Shown here one piece after another: positions 18,860 through 27,088 of a stretch of 64,000 bases of DNA. The position numbers and the translations under genes are program-made. Origin of the DNA: Cyanobacteria bacterium OH_CBrB_359 (GTDB lineage: Bacteria > Cyanobacteriota > Vampirovibrionia > Gastranaerophilales > Gastranaerophilaceae). The stretch covers positions 256,211 to 320,210 of the forward strand of contig JAEZET010000003.1 in NCBI GenBank assembly GCA_023433065.1, given 5' to 3'. The notes beneath the pieces are model-generated. The model was not told the origin of the DNA and made no database searches. It worked only from the letters and a program-made list of their open reading frames with translations. Positions within the stretch are counted from its first letter, which is position 1; every line of letters starts with the position of its first letter.

Positions 18860-19290
18860 TGGCATATAATTATAATAACAATATTCTACCTGCTGAAAAA
18901 ACAATCGCTGTTTTATCGTATTTAAGTTTTGGTTTTGTTGGTTTTATATGGATTGTTTTAGGCGCTTTTTTAAAACAGAATTTAAAACAATTTTTAAAAT
19001 ATCACATTTATCAATCAATATTTTTATCAATTCTATTTTTTATAGTTTCGAATTTAATAATTATGGTTCTTAACCTTTTAGGATTTATACCTTTTGTTAA
19101 TGCCATTATTGGCCTATTTGTATTTTATTTAAGTGTTTCTTTATTTTCAATTGGCTCTGTTTATTTTTCAATTATTCAATTGGCGATTTTGAGCTTTATG
19201 ATTTATCTTTCTATAGGCGTAATAAAAGGTAAATACACATTTGTTCCTTGGGTTTCAAACATTATTAAATACAATATCGGCAGAGGTTAA
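18859..19290 (+). CDS. Tic20-like small polytopic membrane protein
   Basis: A 143-residue protein with four predicted helices. The segments LSYLSFGFVGFIWIVLGAF and KQFLKYHIYQSIFLSIL resemble cyanobacterial Tic20-type proteins, in which a helix is followed by F(I)xFHxxQ-like residues. Cyanobacterial relatives of chloroplast Tic20 have no settled function. Translation starts at GTG overlapping the TPR gene's stop (TAGTG). The last bases nearly touch the end of the convergent sigma-factor gene. The family call is tentative because the protein is short and hydrophobic; a DUF4870-type protein is the alternative. Confidence 0.55.
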   Translation: MAYNYNNNILPAEKTIAVLSYLSFGFVGFIWIVLGAFLKQNLKQFLKYHIYQSIFLSILFFIVSNLIIMVLNLLGFIPFVNAIIGLFVFYLSVSLFSIGSVYFSIIQLAILSFMIYLSIGVIKGKYTFVPWVSNIIKYNIGRG

Positions 19291-19944
19291 TTAGTAATCG
19301 TAATGCTCTCTTTTATTGAGATATTCTCTTACGTAATTCAGAGAAGCCTGAATAATCCTTGTAATTCTTGAGGAAGAAAGACCAACTTGTTCTGCTATTT
19401 CTTTTACTTGCATATTTCTGTAGAATCTATATTCAACAATTGTTCTGTCTTTTTGTGGCAATGTGGCTATAGCTTCTCTAATTACTCGCCCTAATTCTGA
19501 TATTTCAGCTTTTTCATCTGGCATTGCTGAGGTATCTTTAATAAAATCGAAGGGTGAGTCGTTATCTGAAGAGGCCGCAGCTATGCTATCTATTGATAAA
19601 ATAGTTTCATAGATAGCTTCCCTGACTTTATTTGGAGAAATTTCATCACCGCTTTGAGGGCTATCTCCTTCTTCCTGAGAATCCGTCTGAGCGTGTTTCA
19701 AAGAATACCATTTATATCTGTTTCTAAGCTCATTTCTGATCGCCCATCTGACAGCGGTAGCAATATATGCATTGTTATATCTGTCAAGTTGTTCATTGGT
19801 TTTACCTTGAATCATTGCTTGAATTGCTATAATTCCAATGCTTACTAATTCTTCATATTCAACCATATGAGAAGGGATTCGCCTTTGTTCAACTTTTGCG
19901 ACTTTTTCAATTATTTCAATGTAATCTCGTATCTTTGCGTGCAC
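19291..19944 (-). CDS. Sigma-70 family sigma factor, FliA/SigF-like
   Basis: A 217-residue alternative sigma factor. Region 2 is recognisable (VEYEELVSIGIIAIQAMI, then YIATAVRWAIRNELRNRY), with the same layout as FliA/WhiG/SigF. The linker is acidic and Ser-rich (residues 85-145) and region 3 is poorly defined. Region 4 is clear: ATLPQKDRTIVEYRFYRNM, VKEIAEQVGLSSSRITRII. The start is GTG with no strong ribosome site; no upstream in-frame ATG was found. It lies 29 bases downstream of flhB on the same strand, so the two may be co-transcribed, as flagellar or export genes often are with fliA. Which promoters it reads is unknown; see the motif at nine genes in this window. Confidence 0.85.
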   Translation of the reverse strand: MHAKIRDYIEIIEKVAKVEQRRIPSHMVEYEELVSIGIIAIQAMIQGKTNEQLDRYNNAYIATAVRWAIRNELRNRYKWYSLKHAQTDSQEEGDSPQSGDEISPNKVREAIYETILSIDSIAAASSDNDSPFDFIKDTSAMPDEKAEISELGRVIREAIATLPQKDRTIVEYRFYRNMQVKEIAEQVGLSSSRITRIIQASLNYVREYLNKREHYDY

Positions 19945-19973
19945 TTTATTTACTAAACTATTTATCTACTAAT

Positions 19974-21062
19974 CTATTTTATATTATCACTTATATTAAC
20001 GTTTTTTTGAGGTTTTCGCAAATTATATACAAAAAGTAAAATTTCTGCTACAGCTTTGTACAGCTCGGGAGGGATGAATGCATTCAATTCTACCATGCGA
20101 AATAGTGCTCTTGCAACAGGTGGATTTTCTATAACGGGTATTGCGTGTTTTTTTGCTATATCAATTATTTTTTTTGCAAATAACTCTGTACCTTTAGCTA
20201 TAAGTTTAGGCGATTCCATTTCATCCGGGGCATACTTTACAGCACAGGCTATGTGAGTCGGGTTAGTTACTATAAAATCCGCATTAGGAACAGCATCCAT
20301 CATACTTTGTTGAAGCATTTGTTGTCGTTTTTGTCTCAAGGCCGCTTTAACATGCGGGTCGCCTTCAGAGTTTTTATATTCGTCTTTAATCTCTTTAAAA
20401 GACATTTTTTGATCCTGCATAAATTTCCATCTTGTCATACCGTAATCTGCTGCTGCAATTATCAAAAAGGCAATCCCTGCTTTTGTTATGAAGTCAACTA
20501 TTAATTTTCCGAATTCAATCATAATTGCAAAATTATTGTCCATTGATGCTAGTCCCAGGATTGTTTCAAGGTGAGCCGTATATACAATCCAGCCGATAAT
20601 GCCCAGTATTACTACTTTAACAATATTTTTTACAAGTTCAAAAAGAGTTTTAACCGACATTAAGTTCTTAAAGTATTTTGTAGGATTCAATTTATCCAGC
20701 TTAGGCGACAGCGGGGTAGTCGTGACTAAAGGCCCGACTTGAATTAAATCACCTACAATCGCAATAAAAAATGCCATAAAAAGAATCGGAGCGATTATAA
20801 GTATTGTAGGAATTAATGTTATTAAAAGAATATAACCGTATCCGATTTTCTCGAGCTGTTGATTCGGTATTTGTTCATAAATAAGAACAAAAAGTCTTGT
20901 TATTTGATCCCATATAAACGGCGACATTTTATAAATCGCAATGCACATAAATAAAAGCGCAATTGCATTAGAAAAATCTTTTGATTTTACTACCTGACCT
21001 TCTTTTCTTGCTTTTTGCAGTTTTTGGTGGGTTGCTTCAAACTGCTTGTCTTCATCACCCAT
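19974..21062 (-). CDS. flhB: FlhB/SctU-type export gate protein
   Basis: A 362-residue protein of the flagellar/type III export apparatus: four N-terminal membrane helices, then PLSPKLDKLNPTKYF, a linker (KMSFKEIKDEYKNSEGDPHV) and a C-terminal cytoplasmic domain with the self-cleavage site NPTH near residues 267-270 followed by IACAVKY. FlhB cleaves itself between Asn and Pro and controls substrate specificity switching. The EATHQKLQKARKEGQV start is also typical. No other flagellar or T3SS gene is in the window, so the rest of the machine, if present, is elsewhere. Homology alone does not decide between flagellar FlhB and virulence SctU; the sequence reads more like FlhB. Confidence 0.92.
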   Translation of the reverse strand: MGDEDKQFEATHQKLQKARKEGQVVKSKDFSNAIALLFMCIAIYKMSPFIWDQITRLFVLIYEQIPNQQLEKIGYGYILLITLIPTILIIAPILFMAFFIAIVGDLIQVGPLVTTTPLSPKLDKLNPTKYFKNLMSVKTLFELVKNIVKVVILGIIGWIVYTAHLETILGLASMDNNFAIMIEFGKLIVDFITKAGIAFLIIAAADYGMTRWKFMQDQKMSFKEIKDEYKNSEGDPHVKAALRQKRQQMLQQSMMDAVPNADFIVTNPTHIACAVKYAPDEMESPKLIAKGTELFAKKIIDIAKKHAIPVIENPPVARALFRMVELNAFIPPELYKAVAEILLFVYNLRKPQKNVNISDNIK

Positions 21063-21092
21063 AGTGCCTTAATCCGATTATGAATTCTTTAA

Positions 21093-21617
21093 TTAATATT
21101 TTATCATTGAAATTATTTCGACATCTTCAGGCAACTTGCTTCTGCCGTTAAGTTCTGCCAATTCTATTACAAACGCAATTGCAGTGATATTAGCACCTGT
21201 CTTAGAAATTAATTTACAAGCAGCAGATACAGTTCCCCCTGTTGCAAGCAAATCATCTATAATAAGAACATTTTTCCCCTTCTCAATTGCATCTTTGTGA
21301 ATCTGGACCATATCAGTACCATATTCGAGTTTGTATTCTTGACTAATTGTCTCAGCAGGTAGTTTACCGGGTTTTCTTATTAATATAAAGCCCGCTCCCA
21401 GGTTATATGCAAGAATTGAGCCAAATATAAATCCTCTTGATTCAATAGCAGCAACATAGTCTATATTTTGGTCTTTAAACTTGTCTGTTAAATAATTTAT
21501 AATCAGTCTTAAAGTTTCTCCGTCCTTTACTGCTGTTGTGATATCTTTAAATACTATCCCTTTTACGGGAAAATCCAATACATCCCTGATTTTGTCTTTG
21601 ACCAATTGTTCTATCAT
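21093..21617 (-). CDS. apt: Adenine phosphoribosyltransferase
   Basis: A 174-residue type I phosphoribosyltransferase that salvages adenine to AMP. It has the usual length and order: PVKGIVFKDIT at the N-terminus, AIESRGFIFG, FILIRKPGKLPAET and the PRPP loop VLIIDDLLATGGTVSAA near residue 117-133. It stands 30 bases upstream of flhB on the same strand, and maf is 33 bases upstream of it, so maf-apt-flhB-sigma could be one transcript, although gene content suggests separate roles. No unusual residues were seen. Confidence 0.95.
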   Translation of the reverse strand: MIEQLVKDKIRDVLDFPVKGIVFKDITTAVKDGETLRLIINYLTDKFKDQNIDYVAAIESRGFIFGSILAYNLGAGFILIRKPGKLPAETISQEYKLEYGTDMVQIHKDAIEKGKNVLIIDDLLATGGTVSAACKLISKTGANITAIAFVIELAELNGRSKLPEDVEIISMIKY

Positions 21618-21650
21618 TACACACTCCCTGTTACTATTAATAATATTTTA

Positions 21651-22232
21651 CTATAAATCACTTTTAAAATTTAGTTTTTTAAAAAGTCTTAATAGAGTTT
21701 TACTTGGTAAGCCAATAATATTGTCAAATTCTCCCGTAATGTTTTTTACAAAATAATCAGGCAGCTCTTGTATACCATATGCTCCAGCTTTATCCAGCGG
21801 TTTAAAATTATTTATGTAATCCAGCAAATCATTTTCTTTAAGCGTATTAAAACATACATAACTGGTTGTAGATTCAATAATATGAGATTGGATTTTAGTA
21901 TCAATAATTGATATAGCTGTTACAACTTTATGCTCTTTTCCGTTAAGTAGTTTAAGCATGTGAAATGCATCATTATTTGTTTTGGGCTTGCCCAGTATCA
22001 TTTCTTCCAAAACAACCATTGTGTCAGCTCCTATTATCAGAGCGGATTCATTTGTTTTTTTTGCAACAGAAAGAGCCTTATTATAGGCGAAAGACTCAAT
22101 TAGTTCATAAGTGAATTTTTCATCTGTAACCTCTTCTGAAAAATCAGGGGTAACGATTTTAAATTCTATTCCTAAGTCATCTAGAATAGTTTTTCTTCTT
22201 GGTGATGTTGAAGCTAAAATTATTTTTTTCAT
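21651..22232 (-). CDS. maf: Maf-family nucleoside triphosphate pyrophosphatase
   Basis: A 193-residue house-cleaning pyrophosphatase that removes dTTP/UTP or modified nucleotides. Signatures are LASTSPRRKTIL at residues 6-17, GADTMVVLEEMILGKPKT near 67-84, and DKAGAYGIQ near 147. The size is normal. The YhdE-like motif (STSPRR) favours the dTTP/UTPase subgroup over YceF. It lies 33 bases upstream of apt in the same direction, a plausible nucleotide-metabolism pair. Confidence 0.93.
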   Translation of the reverse strand: MKKIILASTSPRRKTILDDLGIEFKIVTPDFSEEVTDEKFTYELIESFAYNKALSVAKKTNESALIIGADTMVVLEEMILGKPKTNNDAFHMLKLLNGKEHKVVTAISIIDTKIQSHIIESTTSYVCFNTLKENDLLDYINNFKPLDKAGAYGIQELPDYFVKNITGEFDNIIGLPSKTLLRLFKKLNFKSDL

Positions 22233-22299
22233 GCAATTTAAATGTAATTAATTGTTCTTATTAATTACATTTTAATGCATCAAATATAAAATACCAGAC

Positions 22300-22545
22300 T
22301 TATCTTGCAGGATATGGGCGTTTCTTAACTTTATATATAGCACATTTTGCATTTATTTCTGAGCAAGCATCTTTTAACTTTTGATTTAGTATTAACATAT
22401 TTCTATGCATAGTTGCGTAATCATTCATTGATTCGAGCATTTTAGTTGAATCAACCAACTTACTCATTGTGGGATTATCAACTTTTTCTGTTGCATATTT
22501 TCTAACAAGCAATTCATCAATTCTATCTTTAGGTCCAACTCCCAT
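22300..22545 (-). CDS. Small helical protein with the two-block promoter element
   Basis: An 81-residue basic protein with no recognised family. It is predicted largely helical (TMSKLVDSTKMLESMNDYAT and NMLILNQKLKDACSEINA), with a Cys pair (DACSEINAKC) and a basic Pro-rich tail (KKRPYPAR). There is no signal peptide or membrane helix. The promoter-like element at 22576-22611 is shared with eight other unknown genes here. It lies upstream of maf-apt-flhB on the same strand with a 67-base gap, so a role beside the export protein is possible but unproven. Confidence 0.6.
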   Translation of the reverse strand: MGVGPKDRIDELLVRKYATEKVDNPTMSKLVDSTKMLESMNDYATMHRNMLILNQKLKDACSEINAKCAIYKVKKRPYPAR

Positions 22546-22575
22546 GATTTATATTCCCTTAATTTTAGTCCCTCG

Positions 22576-22611
22576 TATTTATATAAAGTTTTTTTTTCTA
22601 TGAAAATTGCC
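22576..22611 (-). promoter_or_regulatory. Two-block promoter-like element, copy 1
   Basis: On the minus strand GGCAATTTTCATAG (22611-22598) is followed by eight A residues and ACTTTATATAAATA (22589-22576), ending 30 bases before the start codon. The block-to-block distance (22 bases, start to start) is the same as in the copy at 43042. Confidence 0.5.
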
Positions 22612-22685
22612 TTTTTGTTTACTTTATTGTAAAGATGTTTTACATTATTAGTAAAGGTAGTTAGAGTATTTACATATTAATAAGT

Positions 22686-23447
22686 ATGGAAAAGAATTTT
22701 GATAACATTCTATATATTACAGGTGGTGGTGGACTAAGCCCCAAATGTATTAATATCTCGACTCTTGCAGCGATTTTGGTTAGTTCTTTAGGCGTTAGAG
22801 TATTTAAGCACATTTCATATTCTTCTAATAAAAAATGTTCAAGCGCCCTACTGCTCGAAGAGTTGGGAATAAAAGTTTCACGTTCATTAAATGAAATAGA
22901 AGAAAATTTTTATTCAGACGGAATAGTTTTCATAGACGCAATTCCAGAGCTTATATTAGATAATATGTGCCCGTTTTTGGCTCCGCCAAATAAAACAGTG
23001 AGATTTATCGGTGCCAATAACCCTGAAAATGCAATGAAATATATCTTTGAGCTTAGAGCAAGAAAATATCTTAAAACAATGATAGTTTCTCCTTATGATA
23101 ACAATTATGATGAGGCTTCAATTTGTGGAAATAGTCAGATTTTTGAATATAATGCAGAGAAAATCAGTAATTACATCATTAATCCCAAAGACTTAGGCCT
23201 AACTATCGCTGAAGATATTCATGTTACAGGTGCTACTCCTGTGTATAATGCCGGATTAGCAGAAAAAATTTTTTCAAATCAGCTCAAAGATGCTAAATTA
23301 GATGTAATTGTTTTAAATGCTGGTATAATGTTGTATATACTAGGAATAACAAATAGTATTAAGCATGGGATTATTCAGGCTTACAAGCTTGTTGAAAGTT
23401 CTCAGGCTTTTAATAAATTCAACAACTTGAGAGGGAATAAAAATTAA
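22686..23447 (+). CDS. TrpD-like (anthranilate phosphoribosyltransferase fold) protein, short form
   Basis: A 253-residue protein resembling the phosphoribosyltransferase domain of TrpD: ITGGGGLSPKCINIST stands where TrpD has GTGGD plus NIST, VRVFKHISYSSNKKCSSALL where TrpD has KHGNR, and LDVIVLNAGIMLYILG where TrpD has its C-terminal LNAA helix. It is about 90 residues shorter than TrpD and lacks the N-terminal helical domain, and the KHGN loop is changed to KHIS. True anthranilate activity is therefore doubtful. It overlaps the start of a radical SAM gene by one base (TAATG), so the pair probably acts in one pathway. No other trp gene is present. Confidence 0.6.
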   Translation: MEKNFDNILYITGGGGLSPKCINISTLAAILVSSLGVRVFKHISYSSNKKCSSALLLEELGIKVSRSLNEIEENFYSDGIVFIDAIPELILDNMCPFLAPPNKTVRFIGANNPENAMKYIFELRARKYLKTMIVSPYDNNYDEASICGNSQIFEYNAEKISNYIINPKDLGLTIAEDIHVTGATPVYNAGLAEKIFSNQLKDAKLDVIVLNAGIMLYILGITNSIKHGIIQAYKLVESSQAFNKFNNLRGNKN

Positions 23448-24520
23448 TGAATTATTCAAATTTATTTGACTTAGCACGGGACTTATACGGTTACTTATCA
23501 TATACAAAGTCAGGTAAAGCTGTTATGCCTTTGCGTTATGTATTAGAATTGACATATAAATGTAACTTGCAATGCCCCTATTGCTATGTAGGAGACAGCA
23601 GGACTAAGGATGAAATGAATAAAGAAGAATGGTTTAAAATTATTGAGCAAATCCCATTCTTTGGCTTTATTACGCTTCTAGGCGGTGAACCATTAATAAA
23701 TAAAAACTTTATAGAAATATTTGAAAAATCTTCAAAGCAGGTTATGGGAAAAGTAAATGTGATCTCTAATGGTGTTTTATTGACTGATGAAGTTATTAAT
23801 TCATTTATAAAGAATAATCTATTATTGCTTTCAGTCTCTTTGGACGGTTATGGAGAAACTCACAATAGAAATAGATGTAAAGCCGACATTTTTGATAAAA
23901 TAATTACAAACCTTGATAATCTTCAGTCTCGTAAAGCGAAAAAGCTTCCGATGATTGATGTTAAGACAATTGTTCTTGAGAATAATTTGGATGATATCCC
24001 AAAATTATACAGGCTATCTTCTGATATGGGATTTAAATTCTTTTCTGTAGGTTTTAAAAGGAATAATCATTTAAAACAAAATTCTTGTTTAAGAGAGACA
24101 TTCGGTGAAGAATTTTATGCAGTTGAATATCCTTTAGAACCGTATTTTGATATGGAGCATTTTAAAGAAGTGTATAAGGAATTGGAATCAATTGCCAAAA
24201 CATCAAAAACAACTTTACGATGGGCTCCTAAATTCAAATCAACAGGTGTTATAGATAGCATTGAGCAATATTTCAATTTTACCAATAAAGATGTAAATGA
24301 AATATACAAACCTTGTTTGCATCCGTTTTCGAATTTATACATAACTCCAGAGGGTAATTTATATCCCTGTTTATCTTATAAAACAGGAAATGTAAGAAAT
24401 TCCAAAATTAAAGATGTTATAAATGCCCCCGATTTTCGTTGTTTCAGAAAAAATTTGAGGGCATCTAAACTCTTTAATTCTTGTCAATTATGTTGTGAAG
24501 CTGTTCCTAAAAACCAATAA
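23447..24520 (+). CDS. Radical SAM protein with SPASM-like C-terminus
   Basis: A 357-residue radical SAM enzyme. The cluster motif is ELTYKCNLQCPYCYVGDSR, with cysteines near residues 39, 43 and 46. GGEPLINKNF follows near 83 (SAM binding) and VSLDGYGETHN near 130. The C-terminal part (CLHPFSNLYITPEGNLYPCL, then SCQLCCEAVP) has the Cys-rich layout of SPASM/twitch domains that hold auxiliary Fe-S clusters. Such enzymes modify peptides (PqqE-like) or mature cofactors; no precursor peptide gene was recognised nearby. It is translationally coupled to the TrpD-like protein. Its last 14 bases overlap the end of ald on the other strand. Confidence 0.85.
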   Translation: MNYSNLFDLARDLYGYLSYTKSGKAVMPLRYVLELTYKCNLQCPYCYVGDSRTKDEMNKEEWFKIIEQIPFFGFITLLGGEPLINKNFIEIFEKSSKQVMGKVNVISNGVLLTDEVINSFIKNNLLLLSVSLDGYGETHNRNRCKADIFDKIITNLDNLQSRKAKKLPMIDVKTIVLENNLDDIPKLYRLSSDMGFKFFSVGFKRNNHLKQNSCLRETFGEEFYAVEYPLEPYFDMEHFKEVYKELESIAKTSKTTLRWAPKFKSTGVIDSIEQYFNFTNKDVNEIYKPCLHPFSNLYITPEGNLYPCLSYKTGNVRNSKIKDVINAPDFRCFRKNLRASKLFNSCQLCCEAVPKNQ

Positions 24521-25628
24521 GCATAGGAAGTTCTGAGTATTTTAATTCCAAAGACTCAGCAACTGCTTCGTTAGTAAGCTTTCCGTTATAGGTATTTACC
24601 CCTTTAGCCAATGCATTACAAGATTTAACCGCTTCAAGTACTCCTGAATTTGCAAGGTTAAGCAAATAACTTAGAGTAGCATTTGTGAGCGCTATAGTTG
24701 AAGTTCTAGCAACGGCTCCCGGAATATTTGCAACACTGTAATGGATTACACCATATTTTTCAAAAGTAGGATTATCATGAGTTGTAATCCTGTCCATTGT
24801 TTCGACAATTCCGCCCTGGTCAATTGCTACATCAACAATAACAGAACCTTTTGGCATATTTTTAACCATATTTTCCGTAATCAAGTGAGGTGCTTTTTTG
24901 CCTGGAATTAGCACTGCACCGATTAAAACATCAGCTTTTTGAGATAAGTTAGCTAAATTGTATGAATTGGACATATATGTTTTAATTCTTGAGCCAAAAA
25001 TGTCTTCAGCATGTCTTAGTTTGCTCAAACAAATATCTAATATACTTACATCTGCCCCCATACCTATAGCTATTTTAGCAGCATTTAAACCGACTATGCC
25101 TGCACCTACAATTACAACTCTTGCTGGAGCAACACCTGCAACACCTCCTAATAAGATGCCTGAGCCGCCGTTATGTTTCTCTAAAATATTTGCTGCAATT
25201 TGAACCGACATTTTGCCTGCAACTTCACTCATAGGTAAAAGGAGAGGTAATTGTCCATCTTCAGTTTGTATTGTTTCATAGGCAATTGATGTAATTTTCT
25301 TTTCCAAAAGTATTTTTGTCAGTTCCTTATCAACCGCTAAGTGGAAATAGGTAAATAATGTTTGACCTTCTTTTAATAAGGCATATTCAGAATGTTGAGG
25401 TTCTTTAACTTTTACAATTATATCGGATTTCGAATAAACTTCTTCTATAGTAGGCAATATAGTTGCACCTTGCTCAATGTATTGCTCATCAGTAAAACCG
25501 CTATTAATGCCTGCTCCTTTTTGTATAAATACTACATGCGAATTTGATACTAGAGTATTAACGCCAGCAGGTGTAAGCGCAACTCTATTTTCATTGTTTT
25601 TAATTTCTTTTGGTACACCAACTATCAT
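24507..25628 (-). CDS. ald: Alanine dehydrogenase
   Basis: A 373-residue NAD-dependent L-alanine dehydrogenase (alanine to pyruvate plus ammonia), of normal length. Signatures are MIVGVPKEIKNNENRVALTP at the N-terminus, DIIVKVKEPQ and TLFTYFHLA with the catalytic Lys and His, VVIVGAGIVGLNAAKIAIGM as the NAD-binding Rossmann loop, and DVAIDQGGIVETM. It sits 11 bases downstream of pyrF on the same strand behind a good ribosome site (AGGAGG), so the two probably share a transcript. The 3' end overlaps the convergent radical SAM gene by 14 bases. Confidence 0.96.
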   Translation of the reverse strand: MIVGVPKEIKNNENRVALTPAGVNTLVSNSHVVFIQKGAGINSGFTDEQYIEQGATILPTIEEVYSKSDIIVKVKEPQHSEYALLKEGQTLFTYFHLAVDKELTKILLEKKITSIAYETIQTEDGQLPLLLPMSEVAGKMSVQIAANILEKHNGGSGILLGGVAGVAPARVVIVGAGIVGLNAAKIAIGMGADVSILDICLSKLRHAEDIFGSRIKTYMSNSYNLANLSQKADVLIGAVLIPGKKAPHLITENMVKNMPKGSVIVDVAIDQGGIVETMDRITTHDNPTFEKYGVIHYSVANIPGAVARTSTIALTNATLSYLLNLANSGVLEAVKSCNALAKGVNTYNGKLTNEAVAESLELKYSELPMLIGF

Positions 25629-25639
25629 AATTTTCCTCC

Positions 25640-26398
25640 TTAAAAAGTACTTTTTTGAGCTATGGCATCTTCTATTTCATTGATAATCAATTTAGCTGCA
25701 GCAACCGGATCATCTGATGCAGTTATCGGGCGTCCTATTACCATATAGTCTACACCGGCAAGTATCGCATCTGATGGTGATACCACACGGATTTGGTCGT
25801 TGACTACTGACCAGGTTGGTCTTATTGCAGGGCACATAATTATAAAATCTTCACCAGCTTCTTGTCTTATGCGTCTTGCATCTGTGGCAGAGGCCACTAC
25901 TCCGCTTATTCCTGATTCTTTTGCAATTTTTGCAAGATGTAAAACATATTCATCAATATTGATTTTTACGCTTAATTCTTCTGTAAGAGTTCTTTGTCCA
26001 AAGCTTGAGAGTAATGTAACTCCCAGGATTGTTGGAGTTGGTATATCTAATTTTTTTGCTGTTTCTTTACATAATTTAACGGTGGTCGAAATCATTTTTG
26101 AGCCACCATTGATATTAATATTAAAAAAATCAACTCCATTTTTCATCAAGTTTGCGCAAGCTTTTGCGACAGTATTTGGAATGTCTTGAAATTTGCCATC
26201 AAAAAAAACTTTTGCATTATGTTTTTTGATAACTTCAACAGCTTGAAGACCGCAAGATGTATAAAGTTGTAAACCAACTTTAAAATAACCCACATAATCT
26301 TTTAACATGAGAGTATATTTTTCGACTTCTTCAAGTGTATCTACATCTAATGCCAAAACAATTCTGTCTTTTGGCTCTATAGGTTTATTTATGGTCAT
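25640..26398 (-). CDS. pyrF: Orotidine 5'-phosphate decarboxylase
   Basis: A 252-residue TIM-barrel enzyme making UMP from OMP. LALDVDTLEE near residue 15, the catalytic FFDGKFQDIPNTVAKA (D-x-K-x-x-D) near 70, and IMCPAIRPT, then VVSPSDAILAGVDYMVIGRP at the C-terminal phosphate site are all present. The length fits the long bacterial group I form. It precedes ald by 11 bases. No other pyrimidine gene is in the window. Confidence 0.95.
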   Translation of the reverse strand: MTINKPIEPKDRIVLALDVDTLEEVEKYTLMLKDYVGYFKVGLQLYTSCGLQAVEVIKKHNAKVFFDGKFQDIPNTVAKACANLMKNGVDFFNININGGSKMISTTVKLCKETAKKLDIPTPTILGVTLLSSFGQRTLTEELSVKINIDEYVLHLAKIAKESGISGVVASATDARRIRQEAGEDFIIMCPAIRPTWSVVNDQIRVVSPSDAILAGVDYMVIGRPITASDDPVAAAKLIINEIEDAIAQKSTF

Positions 26399-26467
26399 AA
26401 TAATCCTAATCTATTTGCAGGATTATTCTAACACTATCAGCATAAGGAAGCAAGAACATTTTAAGAT

Positions 26468-26818
26468 TTATTTAAAGCATTCATTAATAAATGCATCAGT
26501 CTGCGCACATGCTTCTTCGTAAGCATTGGGATGACCTTCTTTAAGGAGTTGCCCAAAAGAAATTTCAAAGAAATCATTAGCTGCATTAATTGCTTGTGGA
26601 TTAGCTAATGCGAATTTAATATCATTCTCTAAATTATCACCTTTAACTAAAGAGCGACCTGCAACTTCTGCAGATTGAGGCAGTTTTTGATTTGTATTGC
26701 ATTTTTCTTGCTTTCCCTCAAAAGAAGGAGAGTTATTGGTAACTTTTTCTTGAGAAACTTTATCTGTGTGTTTGCTAGTGTCGCCTGATATTTTTGGTAT
26801 GTTATTAATTTCAGACAT
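26468..26818 (-). CDS. Small unknown protein with Ser/Asn-rich leader containing SFEG
   Basis: A 116-residue protein without a recognised family. The first ~45 residues are polar and probably disordered (SKHTDKVSQEKVTNNSPSFE), with SPSFEGK at residues 31-37 in the position of the FKG element of other unknown proteins in this window. The C-terminal half looks like a compact helical domain (LENDIKFALANPQAINAAND, then AYEEACAQTDAFINECFK). There is no signal peptide. The promoter-like two-block element stands at 26846-26881. Confidence 0.6.
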   Translation of the reverse strand: MSEINNIPKISGDTSKHTDKVSQEKVTNNSPSFEGKQEKCNTNQKLPQSAEVAGRSLVKGDNLENDIKFALANPQAINAANDFFEISFGQLLKEGHPNAYEEACAQTDAFINECFK

Positions 26819-26845
26819 TTTTATCTCCGTGTTTATTTAACTGAT

Positions 26846-26881
26846 CTTTTATATTAAAACCTAAAGTTAATTTTTTTTGCT
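26846..26881 (-). promoter_or_regulatory. Two-block promoter-like element, copy 2 (weaker)
   Basis: On the minus strand AGCAAAAAAAATTA begins 22 bases before TTTTAATATAAAAG (26859-26846), and 27 bases separate the latter from the start codon. The spacing fits the other copies; the sequence match is looser. Confidence 0.35.
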
Positions 26882-27088
26882 AGTTTATTCAAAAAATATA
26901 TACTTTATTATACAACAACAAATTTTTGAATAACTGTGATTCAATTATATCAGTAATTAATAGTATTTTTTATACTTAACAAAACTTAATATTTCTACTG
27001 ATTAATATATATTATTTATAACCTTCTACTTTAAATTCAGTAAAATTTTGCTATTTTCTTTTAGCTTAAAGCAGATTATAATATAGAT

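Noticed and set aside
22686..23447. Annotating the 22686 protein as anthranilate phosphoribosyltransferase
   Set aside because: It is about 90 residues short, lacks the N-terminal domain and has changed active-site loops, so only a family-level call is supported.
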